From contig OY821517.1 in assembly GCA_963682025.1 (NCBI GenBank), forward strand, positions 293,895,670 through 293,959,669: a DNA stretch of 64,000 bases, in the 5' to 3' direction. This DNA is from Cordilura impudica (lineage: Eukaryota; Arthropoda; Insecta; Diptera; Scathophagidae). Position 1 is the stretch's first letter. Each line of letters opens with the position of its first letter. Position numbers and translations under genes: made by a program. The notes under the pieces are model-generated. The model saw nothing but the letters and a program-made list of their open reading frames with translations, searched no databases and was not told where the DNA came from. This document shows, one piece after another, positions 1-11,913 of the stretch.

Positions 1-1760
1 AATAAAAATTAAATTGGGACAGGACGACATTTGATAGCCTTCACCAAAACAGTTTAGGAAGATTGTACTATTATTTTTTATACAACTCATATGCAACTAT
101 TTAATATATTAATATCCTTAAAACAAAACAAACTAAAATTTAAAATATTTTATTAATTTTTACAATATTTGATCAAAAAAAATTATAGAAACAGATTCAC
201 ACGAATAAAACGATTCAGCACATTTTCATGTTCTAGTTTTCACACATCTCTTTATCTTGTTTATTTTCGATCAGAAAAACTTTAGCTTGGTATTTGTAAA
301 GAAAAAGTTTTAAAAAATTCTTGCTTTCATATTATAAACTGACAGAAAAAATTCACTTTTGCCAAGGAAGTTTTAATCAGATGGTAACAAAGGTAAAGTA
401 TTTGTCCAATCACGCTAAGTGGTTTAGCGATAATGGACTGGCCATCACAAACACCCTCTCCTTGTTTCTAAAATTTTTATTTTTGACAATTGAATCAGGG
501 GCCATTCGTTAATGGGTTAAGTGTTTATCTTATGAGCACTTATTGGTGTTGTCAAATACAGCTGTTGGCTTTACAGCTGCGAAATCTGTTTTAAGCGTTC
601 CAAAATTGGATGAAAATTGTTAAACTTAAATGGAAATTAAATTAATCAGAAATTAAATGAAAATTTAGCATGAATTTAACAGGTGTTTTACATGAAACAT
701 GCCATATACTGCTTTATCTGTAATGTCCAGTTAATAACAAAAAAAAAAAAATCTAAAAAAATTACTATTTTTGAAATTTAAGATTGAAATTGAGTTTACT
801 TGCCGAATTTTATTTTAACTTCTAACTTGCTTAAAATGGTACATTTAAATATGGAATACCAATTTTGATTCTGCAGCATTAAATTTATGAGTAACAGAGG
901 GGGCGGAGAAATCTTGGAATCTGGGAAAACTTTCTGAAAAGCTGTGCTGTTTTTGAGAAATTAAATTCTGAAAATATGGCAGGTTTTCATTCAGTATATG
1001 AAATTTTTCTATTGGATATATACGTCAGAATATTGGAATTTTCAATTATTAAACCATTATTCATCTGGATTTTTCAATTTGAAAAATTACTCAGAATCTT
1101 GGAATATCATTTTTTTATAAAAATTTTTATAGAGAACCGCCCTCATTACCCATGAAACTGAAACCAAAACGAATTTTTTAAACACCAAAAAGAAAATTGT
1201 TTCACTTTCATGGGAATGTGAATTACAGAACACGGGCGAATATATAGTACAATTTTCGAAAACGAATTGTGTTTCCGTATCTGGCAGAAATGTTATAAAT
1301 GAAAATGTACTTAAAATCTGAATATCAGAATATGAGAATTTTAATAAAGAACACATATGCTAGAATTTAAGAATTTATTTTAAGAAAAATGATACAGAAT
1401 CTTGGAATATCTTTTTCTCAAAAGTTATTGAGAATATATTTATAACAAACATAACTCTCAGAACCAAAGTTTTTTTTTTAAAGAAAGTTGAAGACGATTC
1501 AATACAGGAAGCAAAGTATGCAAACATTAAAAATGTGTTTGTAATTTATTTAGAATTATTGAAAGAATTTCAGAAATATAAAGTACGGGTTATATATTAG
1601 AAAATGACGTTGATATATGATTAAATATTCTCTTAGTGTTTTCGCTATTAATGAAACTAAATAATGAAATCTTAAATTACCAGGAAGAAACTACCGATGG
1701 GTTAAAAAATAAAGCACTGGAACGGTTTGAACAAGTTGTGTCAAATGTAAAACAATTAAA
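1..1760. other. AT-rich flank without a recognised gene
   Basis: No reading frame here looks like a protein, and the short ORFs are Phe/Ile/Lys/Ser-rich as expected of AT-rich noncoding DNA. The motif TCAGAATcTTGGAAT recurs loosely around 1025-1400, which may be a decayed repeat. A segment near 212-250 is an imperfect inverted match to 5098-5136. Confidence 0.5.
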
Positions 1761-2504
1761 ACAAGTAAGAAAATTATAATCGGTCTAGACCGACTATACG
1801 AAACCCTATACCATGGTTTAGAGACCCTATCTCTTCGGTCCAGCTAATTGGATATAGAAAATAAGCATAAAACAAATTTGAGTGGCATTGTTATTAATTT
1901 TTTTTTGGCTGCAGATATGAAAAAGTTCATAGCGGATGCTATATTTACATGGGGACTGGGTCGAAAAATGGATCGATCCTGACCATATTTAGTAGTCACT
2001 TATATTTTGAAAAAATATATACAAACAAAATTTAAGAAAAATCCGTGCAATATTTTTGTTTTTTGATAGATTTAAGTGAAGATCGGGAAGCAGCTCTATA
2101 TGGGGCCTATGACTAAGAATTATCCTATAGGGATTATTTTTGAAGACTTACAAACCCAATTTGACTGAGATCTATATGATAATTTGGATCTTATGGCAGT
2201 TTATGTCGATTTCATAGGTGTCATTTGTATGGGGACTAGGCCTGAACATGGACCGAATTTCACCAATGATGAAAGCTTATATACCAAATCTTATCAAAAT
2301 ATATTCATATTTGTGACCTGTAGTTTGATTACAAGGTTTACATGGACACACAGACGGACGGACGGACATCGCTAAAATGACTCAGAAAGTGATTCTGAGT
2401 TGATCGGTATAATAAAGGATGGGTCTAGGTCAAATATTTTTGGTAGTTACAAACGGCAGCACAAAGTCATTATACCCAAACCACATAGTGGTAGAGGGTA
2501 TAAA
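1761..2504 (+). mobile_element. INE-1/Helentron-like nonautonomous element, copy A
   Basis: This is one of at least six long copies of a 740-790 bp family in the window. It opens with ACAAGTAAGAAAATTATA, then a near-perfect palindrome built on CGGTCTAGACCG, and closes with CACATAGTGG..GGGTATAA. A GACGGACGGACGGACAT tract lies near the closing end. There are no terminal inverted repeats. Subterminal palindromes, GTCCGTC tracts and a TATACCC/GGGTATA end are known features of Drosophila INE-1 and of Helentron-associated interspersed elements. The class is inferred from that likeness; the short ORFs inside are not conserved as proteins. Confidence 0.65.
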
Positions 2505-3835
2505 AAGGAAAATATATAAAAAGCACTGACATAGCACTTCCTATGAATGCCTTGCCAGTGTTTGATTTACAAAAATAACAATTGTTTATGCAATCAAAAA
2601 TATAAAAAAAAAAAAAAAATTGGTAAAGCACTTGTTTGAAACGCTTCAGAATACGTATAGAAGCCAAACACTTTTTATGTCTTTTCGGAAATAATATTTT
2701 CTGGCAATATTTTATGATAATTCACCACCTATGACAATAATAATAAATATTAAAAATAATAAAAATGTGTTTAGTTTTAAACAATAAAAATATTTAGAAT
2801 TCGACATATTCTAAAGGGGAAACAATATAATCTTGTGCCGTCCCTAAATCTAAAATGAATTTTTTTTCATAAAATCAAAATATTAAAGTTTTTAAATTAA
2901 TATTTTTGAAAAATGTCAAAAACACTTGGTCTTGTTTGGAGTTGAATATTGCGAAGTAGGAAGTAAATTATTTATATGTATATAGGAGTTGGTTATTAAA
3001 AATACTTTTCGTTTACTATTTTTATTATTCTCTATGAACATTTTTTACTATAAAAAAGACATAAAATACAAAAATTGGTAAAATACAACATATGCGAGTG
3101 TGAAAATGAAGTTTTGAGAAAAACGCATTTAAAGTTTCATAACGCATTATCACTTTGAACACACCTTCAGTTGGGAGATGCGATTTGGTATGGTTAGTTA
3201 TGATTGGGTGCCGACTTTGGTGACGCCATGCCTATGTGGTGACGTATTTTTTTTTCGCTTTTAGTGTGACAATACAATACAATACGAAAAATAAATCTAA
3301 ACCTGCCAGCAAGAAAAAAAAATTGAAGCACCGGATCACGAGAAAAAGAAAGCTGAAGTCAAAGCGCCGAAAAAAGAAAAAACTGAAATTGTCAATGGGA
3401 AGAAAATTGAAGTACCAGATCACGAAACACCGAAAAAAAGTAAAAACTCCAAAAAAATTCGAAGACTGACGAAAAAAAAAATAATTTAAAACCAAAAAAT
3501 CAAAAAAAAAAAAAAATAAATTTTGTTTTTCTCATTTTTTATCGATTTTCCCAAGTTCGTTTTGTACGTTTTTATGGGGTAAATAAGTTTTTATTAGAAA
3601 TCTAACTCATTTCATCTTATTCTACACCCTTTTAGGTACCAGAATCCACTCTTAAGTCCAAACCCGTTTTTTGACACACTAGGTCCCTTTTCTCGGAGAA
3701 GGTCACATATTTCAAAAACTTCTCATACCAATGAACTGATAGCATTTATATTACAATTTAAAAAAAACCCTGTTGGATTTTTCTTGTAGTGAAAATACTA
3801 TGATATATTCTTAATAGAGTTAGGGACTCGTACTT
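2505..3835. other. AT-rich intergenic DNA
   Basis: No recognised gene or element apart from a short Lys-rich open frame near 3307-3489, listed separately. Homopolymer runs of A and T are frequent. Confidence 0.4.
3307..3489 (+). pseudogene. Lys/Glu-rich coding relic with a repeated IExPDHE motif
   Basis: One forward frame reads about 60 codons with a repeated motif, IEAPDHE then IEVPDHE, separated by Lys/Glu-rich sequence, and ends in TAA. A one-base shift in the A9 run at 3312-3320 separates it from the longer overlapping frame, so that longer frame is probably not the meaningful one. The repeated motif suggests a captured gene fragment or decayed exon, but no family is recognised. Low-complexity Lys frames also arise by chance in A-rich DNA. 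Confidence 0.25.
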
Positions 3836-4618
3836 AATTATACCCTATACCACTATGTGGTTTGGGTATAATGACTTTGTGCTGCTGTTTGTAACAACCA
3901 AAAATATTTGACCTAGACCCATCTTTAATTATACCGTTCGAATCAGAATCACTTTCTGAGTTGATTTAACAATGTCCGTCCGTCCGTCCGTCCGTCTGTG
4001 TGTCCATGTAAAGCTTGTAATCAAACTGCAGGTCGTAAATATGAATATATTTTGATGAAATTTGGTATATAAGCTTTTATCGGCCATGGGATGAACGCTA
4101 TTGAAATTGGTGAGAATCGGTCCATGTTCAGACCTAGCCCCCATACAAATTACCCATATGAAATCGACATAAATTGCCATAAGATGCAAATTGTCATATA
4201 GATCTTACTCAAATTGGGTTTGTATGCGTTCATTACATCCACTAATGAGTAGTCCAAAAATGATCCCTTTGACCCCATATAGAGCTGCTTCCCGATCTTC
4301 ACTTAAATCTATTAAAAAACAAAAATATTGCACTGATTCTTCTCAAATTTTGTTTGTACATATTTTTGCAAAATACAAGAGACTTTACCAAACATGATCA
4401 GGATCGGCCCATTTTTGGACCTAGTCCCTTTATAGATATAGCATCCGATATGAACTTTTTCATATCTGCAGCCAAAAAAATTAATAAAATCCCACTCAAA
4501 TTTGGTTTTTGCTTATTTTCAATGTCCAGTTAGTTGGGCCTAAGAGATAGGGTTTCTAAACTCATGGTATAGGGTATCGTATAGTCGGTCTAGACCGACT
4601 ATAATTTTCTTACTTGTT
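3836..4618 (-). mobile_element. INE-1/Helentron-like nonautonomous element, copy B
   Basis: Inverted copy of the family: it begins with ATTATACCC..CACTATGTGG and ends with the palindrome AGTCGGTCTAGACCGACT followed by ATAATTTTCTTACTTGT. A fourfold GTCC tract lies at about 3974-3992. It is very close to the copy at 20756-21527, so the two are probably recent relatives. No coding capacity is supported. Confidence 0.65.
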
Positions 4619-6193
4619 TTTAAATGAGTTCGGCTTCTATACGTATTCTATGATTAATATTAAATAATCGACCGGCTAAATTTTTTTTAAATTACCGAGT
4701 CAAGGTTTTTTAGAGATCTTATTTTTATGTTCAATCTATCGACTCGAATAATATAATTAATAGATTTTCTCTTCATTATAAAAACTGCAAAAAAAAAATT
4801 TTAATTTTTGTAGTTAAAGTTCTCTATTTTCTGTTTGGCAAACACTTTGCCAACGTTTCAAAATATAATTGGCTAAACCCAGATCGGTGTTATTATTTTG
4901 AAGCTAGGGAGCACTTGTAACGTTTTTGTTCTCACAATAAACACATATTTTTTTTGAAATCAAATTCACGTTCTGCAATTCACGCGTTTTTATATCATAC
5001 TTTAATACTTTAATTTATGTTCTGAATATCGATTCGTTTTCAATCCTCTCTAATTAATTTCACTTATGTTCTTGTCATATAAAACAATATGGAAAAAAAG
5101 ATGCGAAAGTGAAACACGAAAATGTACTGAATCGTTGCCTTTCATGTGGAAGTGAAAGTCAGAACATGCTTGAAAAAGATGAAAGGCATTACTCATGAAT
5201 TGTATAAAGTGTTTTTGTTGCCATCGGATTAAAGCAAAAAGTGTTATTTCGCCTGTTTTTTTTTAATGAAAATATAGCAATTTTAAAGTTTATTTTGAAT
5301 CCTTTTTTCTTTGTGTAAATACTTGCAAAATTTTATTGACTTTGGTAAAATTTATATAAAAAAAAAAAATTCTGGATATCAAATATCTTTTTAATTTATA
5401 TTATATTACTTTCTAATCGAAAATAAATGATTATATAACATGTGGAAGTGAAAGCTGGAATACAAAAATATGCCATGAATTTCATAAATTTCTTGAAAAA
5501 ATTATTTCCCAAAGAAAAGTTATACAAATATCAAGGCTTTTATTGTTAATGGACATATTTGCATTAAAATTAGCTAAAGTTTCTGCACATTTTCGGATAG
5601 GGCTTCATCAAACATTTCTTTTTAATTCTATCATTGTCTCAACAGTCTAAAATACCACTTTAAGGGAAACAGTTTCCAGCACTAAGAACTTATACCATCG
5701 TAAAAATTTTCGAATTGCTCAAATGATCTATATCAGAAAGTTTATTCCAAAGATACAAATTAATTTAAGTTTTTGTTTAAATAAGAGTTAAAATTTTTCA
5801 TTTAAAAATGTAAGTTTTAGTCCATTTGAAGCTTTAAATTATTAAAATACGAATTTTTGAAATTATATATATTTTTTTTAATAAATATCTTTTTTTACAT
5901 TAAATAATAAATAACTCAATTATGAATTATTAAATGATTTAGTTTAATTTGGGGAACATAGAATTTAGTTATCAAATTTATACACAAACATTATACCTAA
6001 ATTTATAACGAAGCATTTTAGGTTTTTGAAAAAAGGAGAGGCGAGAAAAGGACACAACCTACAAACTTTGATATCTAAAGTTGCTGTAATAAATTTTTTG
6101 GTTTTTTTTTGTCTAAATTATAATGTATGAGTATGTAAAAAATAAAGAACTTTTGTTTGTTGTTTTTTTTTCTAGATATTTTTCTTTAACAAT
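4619..6193. other. Downstream flank of the host gene
   Basis: AT-rich noncoding DNA below the stop codon of the minus-strand host gene; its nearest part should contain the 3' UTR. On the minus strand an AATAAA overlaps the stop codon, and I could not choose a convincing downstream polyadenylation site. The segment near 5098-5136 is an imperfect inverted match to 212-250. Confidence 0.4.
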
Positions 6194-7244
6194 TTATTGT
6201 TTACGTTTTTTAACTTCTACTTTAGAGACGGTGGTGGCAACCTTACCCAACTCTTGGTTTAAATACTTCAGTCGTGCTCTTGTTAGGGGAGGTGAAACGC
6301 ATGCTGCAGATCTGTGTGGCTTAAGGTGTTCGTAAGTAGAGGAGGAGGAGTTGGTTATTTGTGCTTTCTTGGTTAAAGCCGTAGTAATGTTGTCGCAACT
6401 ATCCCTTGAAAGTCGGCCACTTTTACGAGTTTTTCTTGATGGTTTTAGGGAAGTATTCGTGGTTGATGATGACGCATCTGCTGATAAATCTTCTTGGCTA
6501 ATTTTACGTTTACGTTTATTTATTTGCTGTTTGACTTTGCCATCAACAGCATCTCCAATTAATGGTGCTTGTCTATTAACTGCGTGCTGCAATTTGTCTT
6601 TGGCTATCGAGGAAGCCAACTGTACAATATTGATGATTTTTGATTTGGCACCGCCTAATTTTCTACGAGATTTTGCCTTCGTTACGCCCGACACCGGTGA
6701 GTTTTTTAAGATATCCGCCGTTTTTGCTGGTAGTTTGCTCATATTAACATTTACCTCTACATCAGGTGTTATTGAATTTTGCTTCTTTTTGGCGTTTGCC
6801 GTCAACATTAGACGTCTTGTACTACGAGTTGTCTTGATTATATCTTGGGTGATACTTTTGGCTGGCAACAATGATTTATTGGAGTTTTTTTGGTTCTGAC
6901 GTATAAACAGCTCTTTAACAGGTAGATTAATTGAAGAGTTTGCCTTTTTATTGGTACTATTGAAGTTGGCAGCAGATGTCGAATTTCCAGCATTATTGCC
7001 CACAATATTAGTGGTAGTGTCGACGGAATCTTTTGCTTTGCGCGTCATTCGTGTACTTTTTGTTTTCGTTAATTCTAAATGGCCTGCTTCTTCTACCACG
7101 GTTGATGCTGAACGTCCCATAACTTTGCCAGAGGTTATCCTCTTCTTTGATTGTATATTTACCAGATTCTTCATTTGGGCTACCAAACAAACAAATGCAG
7201 ATTGATGATTTGGAGTTGTTGGCGATGAGGACAAGAACATTGAA
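6194..7244 (-). CDS. Host gene, last coding exon (exon 4): basic Ser/Thr/Lys-rich C-terminal region
   Basis: This minus-strand exon encodes about 349 residues and ends in TAA. The start is set by a strong splice acceptor: a pyrimidine tract ending TTTTATTCTCAG lies just upstream at 7245-7262. The longer open frame to 7330 only reads through the intron's poly-T, and its apparent hydrophobic N-terminus is an artefact. One leading base completes a split codon, matching the phase-2 donor of exon 3. The protein is rich in Lys/Arg, Ser and Thr, with basic clusters such as RKTRKSGR, KRKRK and a terminal VKKRKQ. That composition suits a nuclear or chromatin-associated protein, but no domain is recognised. 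It is the most convincing host coding block here: long, of mixed composition and not repeated elsewhere in the window. Confidence 0.75.
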
Positions 7245-8166
7245 CTGAGAATAAAAAAAGAGATCACAATTTTTTTTTTAAATTTCATTATTTTCATTAT
7301 AAAAAAAAAAAAAAAGATTTCCGATCTCACTTTGCTGCGGTGTTTTCTTTAAATTTTTATGTTTCAATTTTCATATATAAATATCGTGAAATTGACCTCA
7401 ATAGTTTGATATTAAAAAAAACACGAAAAATAAAAACATTCAATAATAACAATAAATGTTATAAAGAAAACTTTTTTATTTAAATATAACACAATTTACA
7501 AAGTTGACTAAAAATAAATTCGAAAAGTCAAATTAAGTGTTTTATCTGACTATAGGAAGTAAGAATAAATTGCAACGTTGTTGGCGATATATGAAATCAC
7601 TCAGAATTAATAAACTTTATTAAAAGCGGAATATTTAAAAAGGAAGCCAATTTGACATTTAAATCACAATATTTTGTTTTTTAAATAAAAACTCTTTTGG
7701 TCCATTTGCAAGATCACACATCCATGTGGTCGCAATATCTATAGAGACAGGTAAAACCCATTTGCAACTGTTTTTAAGAACATATCATTTGTCACCCCCT
7801 AAATTAAGCTTTGTGTTTATTTTATGACAATACCGGCTCTAGCCACAACCGCCAGTGAGTTGGAACGTTTTTTTTTTTACTTTTTTTTTCAATATTCAAT
7901 ATACATACGTACACCTAAAATTTAAACTGTCGTACTAAACATGTGGTCTAAAATTAGGTGTTGAAAAAAAAAACTCTACATACATTTTTAAAATAATCTG
8001 CAGTTATGACAATTTAAAAGTTTTTTTTTTTTTAATTTGGCGCCAATGGAAAGCTCTTATAAAAACAACTGCTAAAATAAATATTCTAAAAAAAATACAT
8101 AAACGATTTTAAAGTACGTTAGTTTCCCTTAAAAAAAAAATGTATTTAAAAACAAATGAATTTGAA
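7245..8166. other. Host gene intron 3, proximal part
   Basis: AT-rich intronic DNA with long A and T runs between the exon 4 acceptor and the first repeat in the intron. No further exon with paired splice signals was seen. Confidence 0.45.
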
Positions 8167-8857
8167 AACAAATTATAGTCGGTCCAGACCGCCTATACGA
8201 TACCCTATGCCATGCTTTTAGAGACCCTATCTCTTAGGCCCAACTAATTGGATATAGAAAAATAAGCATAAACCAAATTTGAGTGCCATTATTATTATTT
8301 TTTTTTCCTTTGAATATGAAAAAGTTCATATCGGATGCTATATTTATATGGGGACTAGGTCGAAAAAGGGACCGATCCTGACCGTATTCGGTAAGGTCAC
8401 TTATTTTTTTGCAAAAACATATACAAACCAAATTTGAGAAAAATCTGTGCAATAGTTTTGTTTTTTGATAGATTTAAGTGAAGATCGGGAAGCAGCTTTA
8501 TTTGACTAAGAATTGTCCATAGGGTTTATTTTTGGACTACTGATTAATGGATGTAATAAACACACACAAATCCAATTTGACCGAGATTCTATATGATAAT
8601 TTGGATCACATGGCAATTTAAGTCGATTTCATAGGTGTCATTTGTATGGTGACTATGTCTGAACATGCACCGCTTTTCGCCAATTTGAAAAGCTGATAGA
8701 AGCTTACATACCAAATTTAATCACAATATGTTCACATTTGCAATCTGTAGTTACAATGTTTACATGGACAGACGGACGGACGGACATCGCTAAATCGACT
8801 CAGAAAGTGATTCTCAAATATTTTTGGTAGTTACAAACATCAGCACAAAGTCAATAT
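8167..8857 (+). mobile_element. INE-1/Helentron-like element, copy C, left part (split by a LINE)
   Basis: It starts at AAATTATAGTCGGTCCAGACC, having lost the usual ACAAGTAAG, and runs through the GACGGACGGACGGACAT tract to CAGCACAAAGTCAATAT. The remaining end of the element resumes at 9592. The palindrome carries two changes, so this copy looks older than copies B and D. Confidence 0.65.
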
Positions 8858-9591
8858 TCAACAACTCTCCCAAGACGTCATTTTCTTATAATACCATAAT
8901 ACCATAAATGTACTTAACGATGTCAAATATCTCGGAGTTGTGTTTGACAAAAAGCTTACATTTAAACAACATATTATGGCTACGTGCCAAAAAGCTATAA
9001 AATCATTTAAAGCATTAAGGCCACCCAAAAAGAAAAATCTACTCTTAAAATGTGTTATAAGGCCAATATTAACATACGCGTGTCCTATTTGGAGTGAGGC
9101 TGCCAACTGCCACCTAAAACGCTTACAAATTATAGAAAACAAACGTCTTAAAATGATAAATAAAAAGCCCTGGAGGTATCCTACAAATTTCCTTCATGAA
9201 GAAACAGGTTATGAAAAAATTATCGATTTCATAACAAGGATTAATACCAATTACTTTGCCAAAATTTAAAATTCCTCTTACCCACTGATAAGAGGATGTA
9301 GAGAAATAACGTAAAATCACAAATCACCAAATTGAAAATTATTATTTCTAATAAACTTCCTGTAAGCACATAAATATTTTCAGATAGTATTTGAATCTAT
9401 TAAATCATATAAAGGTTTTTTCTTCCCATTTTCCTTTAAAAATCATTAAAAAGTAAAATAAAAACTATTTAAAATCTTTAGATCCTATATATTATCTGTT
9501 GCAATATCTATATGTAAAGATAAGATCTCATATGTAAATATCAAATTTGTTCAAATATGTAAATAAAGGAAGAATATATAATTGAAATTGA
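8858..9591 (+). mobile_element. 5'-truncated Jockey-clade LINE, copy 3
   Basis: A 734-bp fragment matching the 3' end of the two full-length Jockey copies at 27.7 and 34.2 kb. It has the end of the reverse transcriptase ORF (MFDKKLTFKQHIMATCQKA onward, 8940-9269), a small in-frame deletion after KALRP, and the same 3' UTR ending AAATAAAGGAAGAATATATAA. It is flanked by a perfect 13-bp target duplication, ACAAAGTCAATAT, at 8845-8857 and 9592-9604, which lies inside the INE-1-like copy C. 5' truncation with a target duplication is the usual outcome of target-primed reverse transcription. Confidence 0.85.
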
Positions 9592-9632
9592 ACAAAGTCA
9601 ATATACCCAAACCGCATAGTGGTATAGGGTAT
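9592..9632 (+). mobile_element. INE-1/Helentron-like element, copy C, right part
   Basis: The last 41 bases of copy C, containing TATACCCAAACCGCATAGTGG and GGTATAGGGTATAA. They follow the second copy of the LINE's target duplication. Joined to the part ending at 8857, with one duplication removed, they restore the element's normal end. Confidence 0.75.
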
Positions 9633-9688
9633 AATAAAAAAAAATATTTATTTATTTATTTACACTATATTCTACAAATCAATTTGTA

Positions 9689-10957
9689 AAGGGTCCGCCA
9701 TTTAACGTTTTTTTTTAACTAGTGCTTATTTCGTGAATGGTAACACTTAGCTCATGTCTGATTTGACAGATAATTAGTTGTATCCTTCCGCTGAACGAAT
9801 ATGGTTGTGTATACGCTTGAACAACGCTGGGAAATATTGCGACATTACTTTGAAAATCATGGTAATGTTGCAGAATGTGTGCGAAAATTGCGTACGGATT
9901 TTGGAAGAAGAGAAGCACCGTCATCTCCGTATGTTCGTTATCTTGTGAAAAAAGTGAAACAAACTGGCATCCTCATCGATAAACCAAAGCGTGAAAAGCC
10001 AAAAACAGTGCGTACACCCGAGAATATTGCTGCTGTGGTAGAAAGTGTGCGTGAAGCGCCATCAACATCAATTCACCGTCGTTCTCAAGAATTGAACATT
10101 TCGGAGGCATCATTGAGACGAATTTTGCATAAAGACCTTGGTATGCCGCCATACAAAGTCCAATTGGTTCAGGAGTTGAAGCCAACTGACCATTCAATGC
10201 GTTTTCGCTTCGCTAAGTGGGCCTGCGATCGACTTACAGAAGATGCCGATTTTGCCAAAAAAAAATCATCTTTTCAGATGAAGATCATTTTGATCTTGGC
10301 GGGTATGTAAACAAGCAAAATTGTCGCATTTGGGGCACAAAAAAAACCGCACGCATACATTGAAAAGCCGATACACCCAAAACGAGTCACGGTTTGGTGC
10401 GGATTTTGGTCCAGAGGCATAATTGGGCCATTTTTCTTCGAAAATGAGCAAGGAGTGGCCGTTACAGTCAATGGCGATCGTTATCGGGCCATGTTGAACG
10501 AAGAGGAAGATATTGGCAACATTTGGTTTCAACAGGACGGCGCTACGTGCCACACAGCCGAAGCTACACTCGAAGTTTTGCGCCCTGTTTTTGAAAATCG
10601 CATTATCAGCCGCAGAGCTGATGTCGTTTGGCCATTCGGAGCTGCGATTTGACACCGTTGGACTATTATTTGTGGGGTGCCCTCAAAGATAAGTGTTACG
10701 CCAACAAGCCAGAGACAATTGGACAATATTCGTGAAGCCATTGGTGAAATACAGCTGCACACAATCGATAATGTGCTTAAAAATTGGACCGATCGTGTAG
10801 GCTACTGCATGGCCAGCCGAGGCAGCCATATGAATGAAATTATTTTCCATTATTAACCGGAAGGATTGTACTTTCAAATAAAAAAAGAAATTTGAGATAA
10901 TATTCAGTAGTTTTTTTTATACATTTTCAAAAAAAAAAAGTTATTTGGCGGACCCTT
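9689..10957 (+). mobile_element. DD41D mariner-like element (rosa-type), decayed copy
   Basis: A 1269-bp element with inverted ends: AAGGGTCCGCCATTTAAC at the left, and AAGGGTCCGCCAAATAAC read inward from the right, each followed by a T run. TA duplications lie at 9687-9688 and 10958-10959. These are hallmarks of the Tc1/mariner superfamily. Its terminal repeats differ from those of the second mariner at 25.4 kb, so the two are different subfamilies with related transposases. Confidence 0.85.
9801..10855 (+). pseudogene. DD41D mariner transposase, frameshifted
   Basis: Starts at ATG (MVVYTLEQRWEILRHYF) with an N-terminal helix-turn-helix region and the RRSQELNIS segment, similar throughout to the intact transposase at 25496. 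The frame is broken near 10255-10262 in an A run, near 10340 in another A run, near 10630 (WPFGAAI then stop) and near 10728. A short deletion follows RAMLNE. All three catalytic aspartates remain across the broken frames: FSDED, FQQDGATCHT and TPLDYYLWG. The spacing from the second to the third is 41 residues, which identifies the DD41D (rosa) group. The C-terminus SHMNEIIFHY and TAA stop are intact. It cannot make a full transposase. Confidence 0.85.
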
Positions 10958-11090
10958 TAGAATATACAAGAGCAGGGCTCTAATTCCCGCAGTTGTGATC
11001 GAAATAATTTCGTATCGGAATTAATTTCGATAGTTCGAAATTTTCTGATGATGGCACTCGTTAAGAATCGAAACGATTTTATGTTTCAGT

Positions 11091-11749
11091 CAAGGTTCAG
11101 AAAATACACACATGAAACACACAATGTTCTGTTCAAAAGCAGCCAACACATATCTTTATTTTCATATCAATTATGTGCGTTTCTAAATATTCTACGGTGC
11201 CCAACACAATCATGACTGTGTTCGTTTTAATATTTCATTATTTACACGAACATTTTTGTATCACATACTTTTTGTTTCAATCACACATAAAGCACACATT
11301 TTTGAGTGTTGCTTTATTTGAAGTTCATGTTCTTAAACACGACTTAAAATATAACTGAACTCGAACCTGTTTATTGTACATGTTCTGTTTTTTCTTACTA
11401 CACGAGCCACAACACGACTTAAAATATAACTGAACTCGAACCTGTTTATTGTACATGTTCTGTGTTTTTTTTTCAGTACACGTACCAGAACATGAACTTC
11501 AAATAAAGCAACACTCAAAAATGTGTGCTTTATGTGTGATTGAAACAAAAAGTATGTGATACAAAAATGTTCGTGTAAATAACGAAATATTAAAACGAAC
11601 ACAGTCATGGTTGTGTTGGGCACCGAAGAAAATTTAAAAACAAACATAATTGGTATGAAAATAAAAATATGTGTGTGTTGGTCTAAGTTATGTTTGTTTA
11701 CATATATGTACGAGTTTTTTATTTAGTGTGTGTTTTTTTCTGAACTCTG
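11091..11749. mobile_element. Palindromic hAT-type MITE nested in the Harbinger
   Basis: 659 bp with ends CAAGGTTCAGAAAA and, read inward from the other side, CAGAGTTCAGAAAA. The 8-bp target duplication GTTTCAGT lies at 11083-11090 and 11750-11757; eight bases plus a CA(G)nG end indicates hAT. The element is one long palindrome: about 11160-11340 is the near-perfect reverse complement of about 11480-11645. The centre holds a duplicated unit of about 70 bp containing TATAACTGAACTCGAACC. The ORFs inside are products of the palindrome and not genes. A related half-copy lies at 43654-43917. Confidence 0.85.
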
Positions 11750-11913
11750 GTTTCAGTGTTATAACAAAAATCTTAAGAAGTTACACAACACTGTACAAAT
11801 GTAAAGGACTAATAAAAAAAAGGCAAACAAAAACATATGTTTAATTGTTCAACAACCACAAGCAAATTTTCAAAGTGCAAAAATATTTTAAAAACTAATT
11901 TAGACAAAAAAAA

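Noticed and set aside
2184..2375. Frame with MDLMAVYVDFIGVICMGTRP, also near 3929, 21185 and 43010
   Set aside because: Product of the same noncoding repeat; no shared start or stop in all copies.
4191..4397. Frame shared with 20977-21183 (MSYRSYSNWVCMRSLHPLMS)
   Set aside because: It recurs because the INE-1-like repeat recurs. More diverged copies break it, so it is not under protein-level constraint.
6351..6899. Plus-strand frame of 182 codons
   Set aside because: It is antisense to host exon 4, which has splice and stop signals and mixed composition; the hydrophobic product is a mirror of Lys/Asn codons.
7245..7330. Apparent N-terminal signal peptide upstream of exon 4 (FFFFFI, KKKIVISFF)
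   Set aside because: It lies across a poly-T tract ending in a strong splice acceptor, so it is intron.
11173..11647. Two mirror-image frames of 61 and 104 codons
   Set aside because: They are the two arms of the palindromic MITE read from either side.
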